Assembly (NCBI GenBank): GCA_050943675.1
Contig: JBMNPP010000034.1
Location: 1 to 17,526, forward strand
DNA length: 17,526 bases
Source: Brooklawnia sp050943675
GTDB lineage: Bacteria; Actinomycetota; Actinomycetes; Propionibacteriales; Propionibacteriaceae
Reading direction: 5' to 3'
Positions 1 to 7,654 of the stretch are shown piece by piece. The position numbers and the translations under genes are program-made. Position 1 is the stretch's first letter. Each line of letters starts with the position of its first letter. Under the pieces are notes generated by a model. It worked only from the letters and a program-made list of their open reading frames with translations, did no database searches and was not told the origin of the DNA.

Positions 1-109
1 CCAGCTCCCTGGCCACGTGAGCCACAGGCCGGCCCGACTCGATCACACGACCAGCCGCCTGCGCCCGATACTCCGCAGTGAACCAACGACGCTTCCTCTG
101 TACTGCCAT
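1..109 (-). CDS. IS3-family transposase OrfA, N-terminus (partial)
   Basis: Only the first 36 codons are in the window. The peptide begins MAVQRKRRWFTAEYRAQAAG and continues with an ESGRPVAHVAREL segment. This is the usual start of IS3 OrfA: a basic N-terminus, the F(T/S)xEYR motif, then the first helices of the helix-turn-helix that binds the IS ends. The ATG at 109 is preceded by AGAGGTG at about 7 nt spacing. The full OrfA is normally about 90-110 residues and is followed by OrfB through a -1 frameshift; whether this copy is intact cannot be judged here. Confidence 0.75.
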   Translation of the reverse strand, partial: MAVQRKRRWFTAEYRAQAAGRVIESGRPVAHVAREL

Positions 110-178
110 CTGACACCTCTTCCCGCGAAATCCTGTCATCCCGCTAAACTAGGTGTCCACGAAGTCAGGCTAGGCCCA
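1..178 (-). mobile_element. End of an IS3-family insertion element
   Basis: The segment carries the start of an IS3-type OrfA reading leftward and about 70 bp of non-coding terminal DNA between that start and the cluster. Read on the minus strand, the outer tip begins TGGGCCTAGCC near 178, which I take as the probable terminal inverted repeat. The other end of the element is outside the window, so neither the repeat nor the target-site duplication can be confirmed. The first gene of the polysaccharide cluster starts 38 bp beyond this tip. Confidence 0.6.
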
Positions 179-215
179 CGGTCGTAAGGCTTATAGGGGT
201 GGGGGAGCTGAACGC

Positions 216-2069
216 GTGAAAAATGTATCTGTAAATTTTCGTAGGGCAGCCATGGCGGCGTGGGACGTCATGGCCTGGGTGCTGGCATTCGGAATGTTTG
301 TTCTCATCCGATATGACTTCGCGCTGGCCGAAGATCAGTGGCGTGCCGCCGCTGCCTACACGCTGACGTCACTGGCAGTGACGACGTTGGGCAGCATCGG
401 CATGCACTTCTACCTGGGTCGATCCCGGGTCGGCAGTTATTCCGAGGCCACATCGCTGGCAGCGTGGGTTTTCGCTGTCGGCATTGTTGTGGGTCTGCTT
501 TTCGTGCTTTTCGTGCCACGATTCCCAAATGGCATCGCGGTCATGTTGCCGCCGTTGGCATTGATGTTCATGGGGTCGGGCCGTTGGTTGTTCCGCACAC
601 TGCGCAGGGGTATTCCCAAGCCGGGTGCCCAGGCGATCGGTGAGGGCAAGCCACGCGCCCTGGTCTATGGGGCAGGCGACGACGGCTACGACGTTGCCCG
701 GCTCAATGACCTTGCCGATGATCCGCCGTACCAGATCCTGGGTTTCCTCGATGACGACGTGGTCAAGAAGCACCGCCGGATCCGTTCGTACCGGGTTCTG
801 GGGCGAGGGGACGACCTGGTCGAGGTGGCCCAGGCCCAGCAGGCCGATCTGCTGATCCTGGCGATCGGCGCGGCGACGCGAGAGTTGATGGATGATGTGG
901 CCGACCAGTGCCGGCGATCGGGCATCAAGTTCATCACTGTTCCCCCGGTCCGCGAGCGGATCGGCGGCAGGGTCCGGCTCAACGAGCTTCGTGAGTTCTC
1001 CGTGGCAGACCTGCTGGGGCGCCGTCCCATCGACACTGACCTGCGAGCCATCGCTGGCTCAGTTTCGGGTAAAGCAGTGTTGATCACTGGCGCTGGTGGT
1101 TCCATCGGGTCCGAATTGGCTCGTCAGGTGCGCGATCTTGGCCCCCGCAAGCTCATCATGCTCGACCGGGACGAGTCGGCCCTGCACGCCCTGCAATTGT
1201 CGCTCTACGGGGTGGGGTTGCTCGACACCGACGACATGGTGCTGGCCGATATCCGTGACCGGAGCGCGCTGCAGCGCATCTTCGACCTGCACCGGCCAGA
1301 AGTGGTCTTCCATGCCGCAGCGCTCAAGCACCTTCCGATGCTTGAGAGATTCCCTGTGGAGGGGTGGCGGACCAACGTCCTGGGCACGTTGAATGTGCTC
1401 GAGGCGGCCCAGTCGGTGGGTGTGCGCACACTGGTGAATGTCTCCACCGACAAGGCGGCTGATCCGACCAGCGTGCTGGGGCAGTCGAAACGGATCGCTG
1501 AACGGTTGACCGCGTATTACGCCGATGTTCACGGCTCGCGGTACCTGTCGGTGCGGTTCGGCAACGTGCTCGGCTCGCGTGGTTCGGTGCTGCACACATT
1601 CCAGGCACAGATCGCCCGCGGTGGCCCGATGACTGTCACCCACCCTGATGTGACCAGGTACTTCATGTCCATCCCGGAGGCCTGTGAGCTGGTGCTCCAG
1701 GCGTCGGCGATCGGCCGGCCGAGGGACGTCATGGTGCTCGACATGGGCCAGCCGATCAGGATCGTGGACGTCGCCCGGCGGATGCTCGAGGAGGCCCACC
1801 GCACAGACATCCCGATCGAATACACCGGGCTGCGCAACGGCGAGAAGCTCGAAGAGGTGTTGTTCAGCCAGCTCGAGGAGGGCCGTCGCAGCAGTCACCC
1901 ATTGATCAACCGGGTCAGGGTGCCCGCTGTCCCACCGTGGGAGGTGCGCGAGGTGGACGCGGAGGATCCGGTCAGTGTTGTGGCGCACCTGCGCGACCAG
2001 CAGCCCGCCCCGAAGGTGCGATCAAGGGTGAAGAACCGCGCAGCACAAGTGGTTCCGGGCCATGGTTGA
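216..2069 (+). CDS. Membrane-bound nucleotide-sugar 4,6-dehydratase (CapD/PglF/WbpM/FlaA1 family)
   Basis: Likely converts UDP-GlcNAc to UDP-4-keto-6-deoxy-HexNAc, the first step of bacillosamine-type sugar synthesis, at the inner face of the membrane. The 617-residue length is right for the large membrane class. Four hydrophobic segments lie at about residues 15-34, 47-66, 82-102 and 106-124. A CoA-binding-like Rossmann domain follows (YGAGDDG near 150), then the catalytic SDR domain with TGAGGSIGSE at about 291, FHAAALKHLPMLE, and STDK at 410-413 followed by SVLGQSKR with Lys425. The residue four before that Lys, Tyr in ordinary SDRs and usually Met in this family, is Leu421. The GTG start follows GGGGGAG. 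The gene overlaps the next by 8 bp, so the two are probably translationally coupled. Dehydratase activity is inferred from the family; a C5-epimerising variant is possible. Confidence 0.92.
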   Translation: MKNVSVNFRRAAMAAWDVMAWVLAFGMFVLIRYDFALAEDQWRAAAAYTLTSLAVTTLGSIGMHFYLGRSRVGSYSEATSLAAWVFAVGIVVGLLFVLFVPRFPNGIAVMLPPLALMFMGSGRWLFRTLRRGIPKPGAQAIGEGKPRALVYGAGDDGYDVARLNDLADDPPYQILGFLDDDVVKKHRRIRSYRVLGRGDDLVEVAQAQQADLLILAIGAATRELMDDVADQCRRSGIKFITVPPVRERIGGRVRLNELREFSVADLLGRRPIDTDLRAIAGSVSGKAVLITGAGGSIGSELARQVRDLGPRKLIMLDRDESALHALQLSLYGVGLLDTDDMVLADIRDRSALQRIFDLHRPEVVFHAAALKHLPMLERFPVEGWRTNVLGTLNVLEAAQSVGVRTLVNVSTDKAADPTSVLGQSKRIAERLTAYYADVHGSRYLSVRFGNVLGSRGSVLHTFQAQIARGGPMTVTHPDVTRYFMSIPEACELVLQASAIGRPRDVMVLDMGQPIRIVDVARRMLEEAHRTDIPIEYTGLRNGEKLEEVLFSQLEEGRRSSHPLINRVRVPAVPPWEVREVDAEDPVSVVAHLRDQQPAPKVRSRVKNRAAQVVPGHG

Positions 2070-3231
2070 ACGCATCTTCTTGTCGTCCCCGGACGTGTCG
2101 GTAGCTGAAGAGGAAGCAATTCTTCGCGCCATCCGCTCCGGCTGGGTCGCGCCGCTGGGCCCCGAGGTGGATGCCTTCGAGGCCGAGTTGGCGTACTTCT
2201 GTGGGCGCTCACACGCGGTGGCCCTGTCGTCAGGGACTGCCGGGTTGCACCTGGGACTGCTCGGGCTGGGGGCCGGGCCAGGTGATGTGGTGCTGACCTC
2301 ATCAATGACGTTTGCTGCCAGCGCCAACGCGATCGTCTACACCGGCGCCGAACCGGTCTTCGTTGACGCCGACGAAACCGGCAACATGGACCCGGACCTG
2401 CTGGAACAGGCCCTCGAAACGCTGGCCGCTGAGGGCCGTCAGGTGAAGGCTGTGCTGCCGGTCGACCTGCTCGGCAAGGTAGTGGACCACGAACGCATCG
2501 ATGCGCTGGCAGCAGCTCATGGCATCCCGGTGCTGACCGATGCGGCCGAATCGATGGGTGCGGTGCGCGACGGCCGGCCAGCGGCATCGTTCGGTGTGGC
2601 GGCGGCGGTGTCGTTCAATGGCAACAAGGTGATGACCACCTCGGGCGGGGGAGCCCTGCTCACCGACGACGCCGAACTGGCGGCCCATGCCCGATACCTG
2701 GCCACGCAGGCCAGGCAGCCGGTGGTGCACTACGAGCACACCGATATCGGCTACAACTACCGCCTGTCGAATCTGTTGGCCGCAGTGGGCAGGGCACAGC
2801 TTGCCCGGTTGCCCGAGATGCTGGAACGGCGTCGCCTGATGCGCTTGCACTACCGGGAGCTGTTCAGCAGGGTGCCCGGCGTCAGGGTGTTCGGCGAGCC
2901 ATCGGGCGCCCATGGGGGCCGAACCCGCGACAACTGGTGGCTGACATCCATCCTGGTCGACCAGGCAGCGGCGGGCTTCTCATCCGAAGACCTGCGGGGT
3001 GCCCTGGACCGGGCGGGAATCGAGGCGCGGCCGCTGTGGAAGCCGATGCACCTGCAGCCGGTCTACGCCGGTGCCCGGGCATTCGTTGACGGCACCAGCG
3101 AACGGCTTTTCAGGACGGGGTTGTCGCTGCCGAGCGGATCCGGGTTGGGCCCTGATCAGGTTGCCCACATCACAGAAGCTATTGGCAGGTTCCTGGCTGG
3201 AAGCCATGTTGAACAAAGGCACGCAAGTTGA
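2062..3231 (+). CDS. DegT/DnrJ/EryC1/StrS-family PLP aminotransferase (PglE-like)
   Basis: Expected to transfer an amino group from glutamate to the 4-keto group of the sugar nucleotide made by the preceding dehydratase, giving a UDP-4-amino-4,6-dideoxy-HexNAc. The 389 residues match the family. Visible motifs: SSGTAGLHLGLLGLG (phosphate-binding turn) near residue 58, TDAAESMGA with Asp160 that would contact the PLP pyridine nitrogen, and SFNGNKVMTTSGGGAL with Lys189 as the internal-aldimine lysine. The family's GYNYRLSN motif follows (TDIGYNYRLSN). ATG overlaps the upstream stop (ATGGTTGA), which fixes the start and implies coupling. Substrate specificity is inferred from the neighbours; a perosamine- or viosamine-type transaminase cannot be excluded from sequence alone. 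Confidence 0.93.
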   Translation: MVERIFLSSPDVSVAEEEAILRAIRSGWVAPLGPEVDAFEAELAYFCGRSHAVALSSGTAGLHLGLLGLGAGPGDVVLTSSMTFAASANAIVYTGAEPVFVDADETGNMDPDLLEQALETLAAEGRQVKAVLPVDLLGKVVDHERIDALAAAHGIPVLTDAAESMGAVRDGRPAASFGVAAAVSFNGNKVMTTSGGGALLTDDAELAAHARYLATQARQPVVHYEHTDIGYNYRLSNLLAAVGRAQLARLPEMLERRRLMRLHYRELFSRVPGVRVFGEPSGAHGGRTRDNWWLTSILVDQAAAGFSSEDLRGALDRAGIEARPLWKPMHLQPVYAGARAFVDGTSERLFRTGLSLPSGSGLGPDQVAHITEAIGRFLAGSHVEQRHAS

Positions 3232-3259
3232 TCATCGGGCCTTGCCAATCGCGTCTTCG

Positions 3260-3278
3260 CTATCGGAAAAGTCGATAG
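3260..3278 (+). other. Small stem-loop between aminotransferase and acetyltransferase
   Basis: CTATCG at 3260-3265 pairs with CGATAG at 3273-3278 across a 7-nt loop, followed by TGTCTTT. It lies in the only real gap (about 100 bp) of an otherwise overlapping gene set. It could be a weak attenuator or mRNA processing signal. The stem is short and the T-run is interrupted, so a functional terminator is not supported. Confidence 0.2.
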
Positions 3279-3332
3279 TGTCTTTACCAACCGGCCGAAG
3301 GGGGCAGCCGATGAAAAGCACTGGGAACGCAG

Positions 3333-3986
3333 ATGAATAGCGCCCAGCGGGTAGTCGTGATCGGTGCTTCCGGATTTGGCCGTGAGGCACTCGACGTATT
3401 GGACGCCATGATCGCCGACGGGCAGCAGATCGAAATCATCGGTGTCCTGGACGATGCACCATCCCAGGTGAACCTGGGCAGGCTCGCAGATCGCGGGGTG
3501 AGCTGCCTTGGCACGGTTGATGAGTGGCTGGCCAAAGGCGATGCGGACGCACGATTCGTCCTGGGTATCGGGAGCCCCGGTATCCGCCGGCGGCTGGTCG
3601 CAAAGCTCGCGGGTGCAGGGTTGCAGCCGTTGACTGCAGTGCATCCGAGCGCCAGCTTCGGGTCACGCACACAGATGATGGAAGGTGTTGTGGTATGCGC
3701 AGGGGCGGTCATTTCAACAAATGTGCAAATAGGTCGGTACGCGTATGTGAACCCAAACGCCACCATCGGTCACGATGCAGTGCTGCACGACTACGTATCG
3801 GTGAATCCCAATGCCACCGTCTCAGGTGAGGTAGAGATTGGCGAAGAGACGTTGGTTGGTGCCTCTGCGACGATCCTGCAGAACTTGAGGGTGGGGGAGC
3901 GCACCGTGATCGGTGCTGGGGCAGTAGTGACCAAGAATGTGCCATCGGGTGTGGTGGTCAAGGGAGTACCGGGAGTGTGGGTGTGA
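3333..3986 (+). CDS. Sugar O/N-acetyltransferase, PglD/NeuD family (left-handed beta-helix)
   Basis: Likely acetylates the 4-amino sugar nucleotide with acetyl-CoA, completing a UDP-diacetylbacillosamine-type donor. The 217-residue length and two-domain layout match PglD/NeuD: an N-terminal Rossmann-like sugar-nucleotide-binding part with VIGASGFGREALDVL (about residues 6-20), then hexapeptide repeats (V.IG..A.V.PNATIGHD..) forming the beta-helix, ending with the VVTKNVPSGVVVKGVP cap. His147, in IGHD, sits where the catalytic base of PglD is expected. ATG 3333 is the best start, with a weak GGGAA upstream; the gene comes about 100 bp after the aminotransferase, and its stop overlaps the next gene. 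O-acetylation of a sialic-acid-like sugar is the alternative, but no sialic-acid synthase genes are present here. Confidence 0.9.
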   Translation: MNSAQRVVVIGASGFGREALDVLDAMIADGQQIEIIGVLDDAPSQVNLGRLADRGVSCLGTVDEWLAKGDADARFVLGIGSPGIRRRLVAKLAGAGLQPLTAVHPSASFGSRTQMMEGVVVCAGAVISTNVQIGRYAYVNPNATIGHDAVLHDYVSVNPNATVSGEVEIGEETLVGASATILQNLRVGERTVIGAGAVVTKNVPSGVVVKGVPGVWV

Positions 3987-5278
3987 GTGGTCCGAAGGTG
4001 AAGGTTGAGGACGCGACGATCGCGGTGATCGGGCTGGGCTACGTCGGCCTGCCGCTGGCAGTCGAGTTCGGCAAGAAGCTTGATGTAATCGGCTTCGACA
4101 TCAATCCTCGACGGATCGCTGAGCTGCAAGCTGGCACCGACCGCACACTGGAGGTTTCCTCGGCGGAGCTGGGTGAGGCGGCTGGGTTGCGTTTCACGAC
4201 CGATCCGCAGGACATGGCTTCGGCGAATGTCTTCATTGTTACGACGCCGACTCCCATTGATGAGGCCAAGCGTCCTGATCTGCGTCCGCTGCTGGCTGCC
4301 TCCGAGTCAATTGGGAAGGTGCTGAGCCCTGGTGGCGTAGTGGTTTACGAGTCGACGGTGTATCCGGGTGCGACAGAGGAGGAATGCGTCCCCGTTCTGG
4401 AGAAATTCTCCGGCCTGACGTTCAATCAGGATTTCTTCGTCGGCTACAGCCCTGAGCGCATCAATCCCGGCGACAAGGAGCATCGCGTCCATTCCATCGT
4501 GAAGGTCACCTCGGGCTCCACGCCGGAGGCGGCGGATTTCGTGGATGATCTGTATGGGTTGATCATCACTGCTGGGACGCACAAGGCCCCTTCGATCAAG
4601 GTGGCTGAGGCAGCGAAGGTGATCGAGAACACCCAGCGGGACGTGAACATTGCTCTGGTCAATGAGTTGGCGATGTTGTTCGACAAGTTGGATATCGACA
4701 CCCATGACGTCTTGGAGGCAGCGGGCACAAAGTGGAACTTCCTGCCGTTCAAGCCGGGCCTGGTGGGTGGCCACTGCATCGGTGTGGACCCCTACTACTT
4801 GACGCACAAGGCACAGATGGTGGGGCACCATCCGGAGATGATCCTGGCGGGACGACGGATAAATGACTCGATGGGTGCCTATGTCGCGTCGCAGATGGTG
4901 AAGAAGATGGTGCAGGAAGGCATCCAGATCAAGGGATCCCGTGTACTGGTACTAGGCCTCGCGTTTAAGGAGAACACCCCGGACTTGCGCAACACGAAGG
5001 TGGTGGACGTCATCCGTGAACTCGAGGACTACGGCGTTCGAGTGGATGTTCATGACCCGATGGTGGACCCCGATGAAGCGCTGGCATTATACGATATCGA
5101 ACTCGTCCCTCTCCTCCAGGAGGACATCTATGACGCGGTCTTCTTGGCGGTCGCCCATCATCAGTTCAACGATCTTCGCGGAAACTATGCAGGATTGGTC
5201 AAATCTGATGGATATGTAATTCACAGCTTGACGAATCTGCTTGTAGACAAGGAAGGACTTGATGTCGGTTCACTGTGA
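3983..5278 (+). CDS. UDP-N-acetyl-hexosamine 6-dehydrogenase (TviB/VipA/WbpA type)
   Basis: NAD-dependent four-electron oxidation of the C6 hydroxyl of UDP-GlcNAc or UDP-GalNAc to the uronic acid. Motifs in order: IAVIGLGYVGLPLAVEFGKK (NAD-binding Rossmann fold at the N-terminus), TPTPID, ESTVYPGATEE, EAAKVIENTQRDVNIALVNE, and GGHCIGVDPYYL with catalytic Cys265, then the C-terminal UDP-binding domain with GLAFKENTPDLRNTKV. The PTPID and KENTPDLRN forms point to the TviB/WbpA branch rather than the UDP-glucose dehydrogenase Ugd. Start: GTG 3983 makes a GTGA overlap with the preceding stop and has GGGAG 7 nt upstream; GTG 3977, two codons earlier, is also possible. The product is probably UDP-GlcNAcA/GalNAcA for the surface polymer. 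Confidence 0.93.
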   Translation: MSGPKVKVEDATIAVIGLGYVGLPLAVEFGKKLDVIGFDINPRRIAELQAGTDRTLEVSSAELGEAAGLRFTTDPQDMASANVFIVTTPTPIDEAKRPDLRPLLAASESIGKVLSPGGVVVYESTVYPGATEEECVPVLEKFSGLTFNQDFFVGYSPERINPGDKEHRVHSIVKVTSGSTPEAADFVDDLYGLIITAGTHKAPSIKVAEAAKVIENTQRDVNIALVNELAMLFDKLDIDTHDVLEAAGTKWNFLPFKPGLVGGHCIGVDPYYLTHKAQMVGHHPEMILAGRRINDSMGAYVASQMVKKMVQEGIQIKGSRVLVLGLAFKENTPDLRNTKVVDVIRELEDYGVRVDVHDPMVDPDEALALYDIELVPLLQEDIYDAVFLAVAHHQFNDLRGNYAGLVKSDGYVIHSLTNLLVDKEGLDVGSL

Positions 5279-5333
5279 ACTCGCCGCACGAATGGGATTG
5301 CAACGCCACGCAGGAACAACTCTGGGCGAGTTC
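5277..5333. repeat. 9-bp inverted repeat just after the dehydrogenase stop
   Basis: GAACTCGCC at 5277-5285 is exactly complementary to GGCGAGTTC at 5325-5333, with a 39-nt loop. It begins within the stop codon of the dehydrogenase gene and sits where the AT-richer block begins. It might slow transcription into the cassette, but the loop is long and there is no T-run, so it is not a standard terminator. The rest of the 180-bp gap (5279-5458) shows only the Shine-Dalgarno site of the next gene. Confidence 0.2.
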
Positions 5334-5458
5334 TTCACAGCCCCCGGCACCTTGAGTGCGGGACGTCTTCTTAGGCCACCTTCGCATGCCTCGCCGCCCC
5401 ACAGTTGTCAACTGCGATCGGTCGACGTTACGATTCCGCGATTAAAGGAAATTATGCA

Positions 5459-6478
5459 ATGACACATCCACCGCTCGTGACCATGCATGTTGATCCTCTG
5501 ACTATCCATTCGTGGTCTGTGCTCTGCGGTCTCTCAGTGCTAGCCCATGAGCGAAGGATAAATCTGGACTTTAGGGATCTAGGTCTCTCGAAAGAAGACT
5601 ACACTCTGATGTTAGTGGTTAGACATCCGCAATCGAACAATTGCGTGGCGGTCTCGCTCGGTGTGGGGGATAAGGGACGGACTGAGATGTCTCAACGTGA
5701 AAAGCTAGCACAAGTTGTCTTCCGTCGAGCAGCGATAGCCGGGGACGGCTCAACACCTCTCGGTATGCTGTTCGGCGTTGAGAGCGGCTACGAACGACTT
5801 TCTCGTTACATGGCTGCTGCAGCGAAGTCAGGGCTTCGGAGGCGGACTCTCAACCAACTGCGGCGCACGATTGCGGCTCTCAGACCGGCGGCACGCTTCC
5901 CGCGCATGGAGGAGTACGAACAGGGATGGCAGGAGCGTGGCAGTGGAAAGGTCCTATATCAAACTCGTGCATGGAACCCCGCCGAAGGATCTGACCCCAG
6001 CGATAGAGAAAGGCTCAATGAATCTCGCGCGTCCTTGATCAGGTTGCTTCGCCGTGAGCTTGGCGGACGATTCGTTGGCGGGTTCATACCCGACGATTTC
6101 TCCCGCGCACACTACGGAGATTTGCTTTCGAAACACGGCGTCCAGCGATCAGAATATCTGAAGTTGGTCAAGGGCTCTGATGTAGGTATCGCTAGCATCG
6201 GCCTACACCAGTCGACCCCGTTTAAGATACCGGAGTACTTAGCTGCTGGTCGTGCCATCGTCTCGGAGCCCCTCATCTATGACCCAGGCCCCAGCCCCGG
6301 TGATGCCATCATGGAATTCCGATCCGTGGGGGAATGCTTACAAACAATCGACACGCTCCTTTCCGACAAGAAGGAGTTGTCACGCCGTCAAGATGAATCA
6401 GTAAAGTATTGGCGGACACACGTGCGTCCTGACCGCATTATGGAGCGAGTGCTGCAATCAGCTCTCGAGGTGGAGTAG
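5459..6478 (+). CDS. Glycosyltransferase, GT-B fold, GT4-like C-terminus
   Basis: Probably transfers a sugar to the growing lipid-linked repeat unit. ATG 5459 is chosen because AAGGAA ends 8 nt upstream; a longer frame opens at TTG 5405 but has no such site. That gives 339 residues. The N-terminal half is not recognisable. The C-terminal part has the GT-B acceptor/donor signature GLHQSTPFKIPEYLAAG (about residues 245-263), with Glu259 in the place of the second Glu of the GT4 E-x7-E pair, then RAIVSEPL. The matching first Glu is not obvious, so this is a divergent member. Base composition is visibly AT-richer than the upstream genes, with ATA, AGG and TTA codons, suggesting transfer. Sugar specificity is unknown. 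Confidence 0.7.
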   Translation: MTHPPLVTMHVDPLTIHSWSVLCGLSVLAHERRINLDFRDLGLSKEDYTLMLVVRHPQSNNCVAVSLGVGDKGRTEMSQREKLAQVVFRRAAIAGDGSTPLGMLFGVESGYERLSRYMAAAAKSGLRRRTLNQLRRTIAALRPAARFPRMEEYEQGWQERGSGKVLYQTRAWNPAEGSDPSDRERLNESRASLIRLLRRELGGRFVGGFIPDDFSRAHYGDLLSKHGVQRSEYLKLVKGSDVGIASIGLHQSTPFKIPEYLAAGRAIVSEPLIYDPGPSPGDAIMEFRSVGECLQTIDTLLSDKKELSRRQDESVKYWRTHVRPDRIMERVLQSALEVE

Positions 6479-6602
6479 GGAGGCTCCGCTGATCAACGCG
6501 TCCAGCCCCTGTTTCCGCAAGGGACAAAACGACCACCTCGGAGTTGAACGAGTCATTGAAGCCGAGGAGGAGCGTGAATCCAGCATAAGAATCCTTGTTG
6601 TC

Positions 6603-7370
6603 GTGCTCTCCCTAGAGAGGGAACCTTGGGCCTCCCTCGAGGTCGCACAGCGAGAAACATGGATTGCAACCTCTGATCCGAGAATTCAAACTGTTTGGGT
6701 TCAAGGTACGGCTAGATCACTTACGCGCAGCGTATTGCTCGCATCGCGGAAGTTGCTCATATTTGGATGGAGCAGGGCGATATTCGATCGCCTGTTAGGC
6801 ACTATCACTTTCCATCTGCCAGTGAGCCAGCATAATCAGCTGATCCGAGTTCGAGCCCCTGAATACTGGGTTGGGACTAGCGCCAAGATGCACGCGGCTC
6901 TTCGCTACGTCTCCAAGACTTCCGATTTCGACTATCTTGTTCGGACCAATAGTTCCACTTACCTGGACATCGCGGGCATGATGGCGTTCCTTGAGGCTGC
7001 GCCTAGGTCAAGGTACTATGCCGGCAGTAGGAACGGCGAAGCTAGGCATGCACGGGGCACCTGCATCATTTTGAGTCGAGACATCGTGGATCGCATGAGC
7101 GAGGATCATACTTGGCGCTATGACTGGGTGGATGACCGTGCGATGGGTGCCTCAGCACTGAAGCTTGGAGTCGAAGCCGAACTATATGAACAGGTCTTCG
7201 TGACGAGTGAAGATGCTATTCCACAAGCGCTAGCGGATAAGAATAGGTCTTTCATTTTCCGTCTGAAGACTCGAGGTGATCGGCGTTCTGATATCCGTAT
7301 TATGAAGGCGTTGCACGACGCGTTGACAAGACGGGCGGCGTGCGGTGATCAGGAATCCGCTGAGACATAG
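6603..7370 (+). CDS. Putative GT-A glycosyltransferase, Fringe/GT31-like; true start upstream and uncertain
   Basis: The 255-residue product from GTG 6603 contains FDYLVRTNSSTYLD (about residues 109-122), AGSRNGEARHARGTCIILSRDIV and WVDDRAMGA with Asp177-Asp178. This pattern, a nucleotide-binding strand, an SG/TCIILSR segment and an acidic DD pair, resembles Fringe/GT31-type galactosyl- or GlcNAc-transferases; the assignment is by eye. GTG 6603 has no Shine-Dalgarno site and falls inside what looks like the first beta-strand (IRILVVVLS), which begins at 6585 in the same open frame. The frame is open back through 6480, and a CTG at 6489 has AGGGAGG 5 nt before it. So the real protein probably starts earlier, or the start has been damaged. 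Composition is AT-rich like its neighbour. Confidence 0.6.
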   Translation: MLSLEREPWASLEVAQRETWIATSDPRIQTVWVQGTARSLTRSVLLASRKLLIFGWSRAIFDRLLGTITFHLPVSQHNQLIRVRAPEYWVGTSAKMHAALRYVSKTSDFDYLVRTNSSTYLDIAGMMAFLEAAPRSRYYAGSRNGEARHARGTCIILSRDIVDRMSEDHTWRYDWVDDRAMGASALKLGVEAELYEQVFVTSEDAIPQALADKNRSFIFRLKTRGDRRSDIRIMKALHDALTRRAACGDQESAET

Positions 7371-7654
7371 GCATCATCGCTTATGAGATCAATCCCGCTT
7401 CAAAATTCCGAGTGTCGCCAAGTAGGCACTGCAGCGTCTGATCTGCCCCCGGGCTCTTTATTGACTAGTCTTGATCTTAGTGTGCAAATGTCCTCCCACC
7501 GATGAGCAACACCCCCTAGCCAACAGTCACATCAGTTGACCCAACCCCAAACCGTGAGCCGACTCAGGTCAATCACATCGCCGCCCCGGCGGACGCTGCC
7601 GTCTCGGCGCCGAGAGCCGATTTGCATCGAGAGGATGCGGCGAGCCAATCGCGC
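7371..7654. other. Intergenic stretch with repeat copy A and a 14-bp palindrome
   Basis: This is the convergent gap between the Fringe-like transferase and the DUF2971 gene. It holds repeat copy A and a perfect palindrome TCTCGGCGCCGAGA at 7602-7615, about 40 nt past the DUF2971 stop. The palindrome could fold into a short hairpin but has no T-run on either side. I see no credible gene here. Confidence 0.4.
7382..7457 (+). repeat. Direct repeat, copy A (diverged, about 76 bp)
   Basis: This segment matches 9469-9545 in the same orientation. Exact blocks are TATGAGATCAA, CCCGCTT and CTGATCTGCCCCC followed by GGCTCT after one mismatch, with a more variable middle. On the minus strand both copies can be read as an EPGGRS..A.PT.R peptide ending soon after in a stop, so the shared block may be the tail of a common gene or insertion element rather than a binding site. 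Confidence 0.6.

Noticed and set aside
1059..1988. 309-codon minus-strand frame inside the dehydratase gene
   Set aside because: Antisense shadow of a well-supported gene; the peptide is rich in His, Arg and Pro and has no recognisable motif.
2302..2913. 203-codon minus-strand frame inside the aminotransferase gene
   Set aside because: Antisense shadow in GC-rich DNA; no Shine-Dalgarno site and no family features.
5405..5458. TTG start giving 18 extra residues to the glycosyltransferase at 5459
   Set aside because: No ribosome site before TTG 5405, whereas AAGGAA is correctly spaced before ATG 5459.
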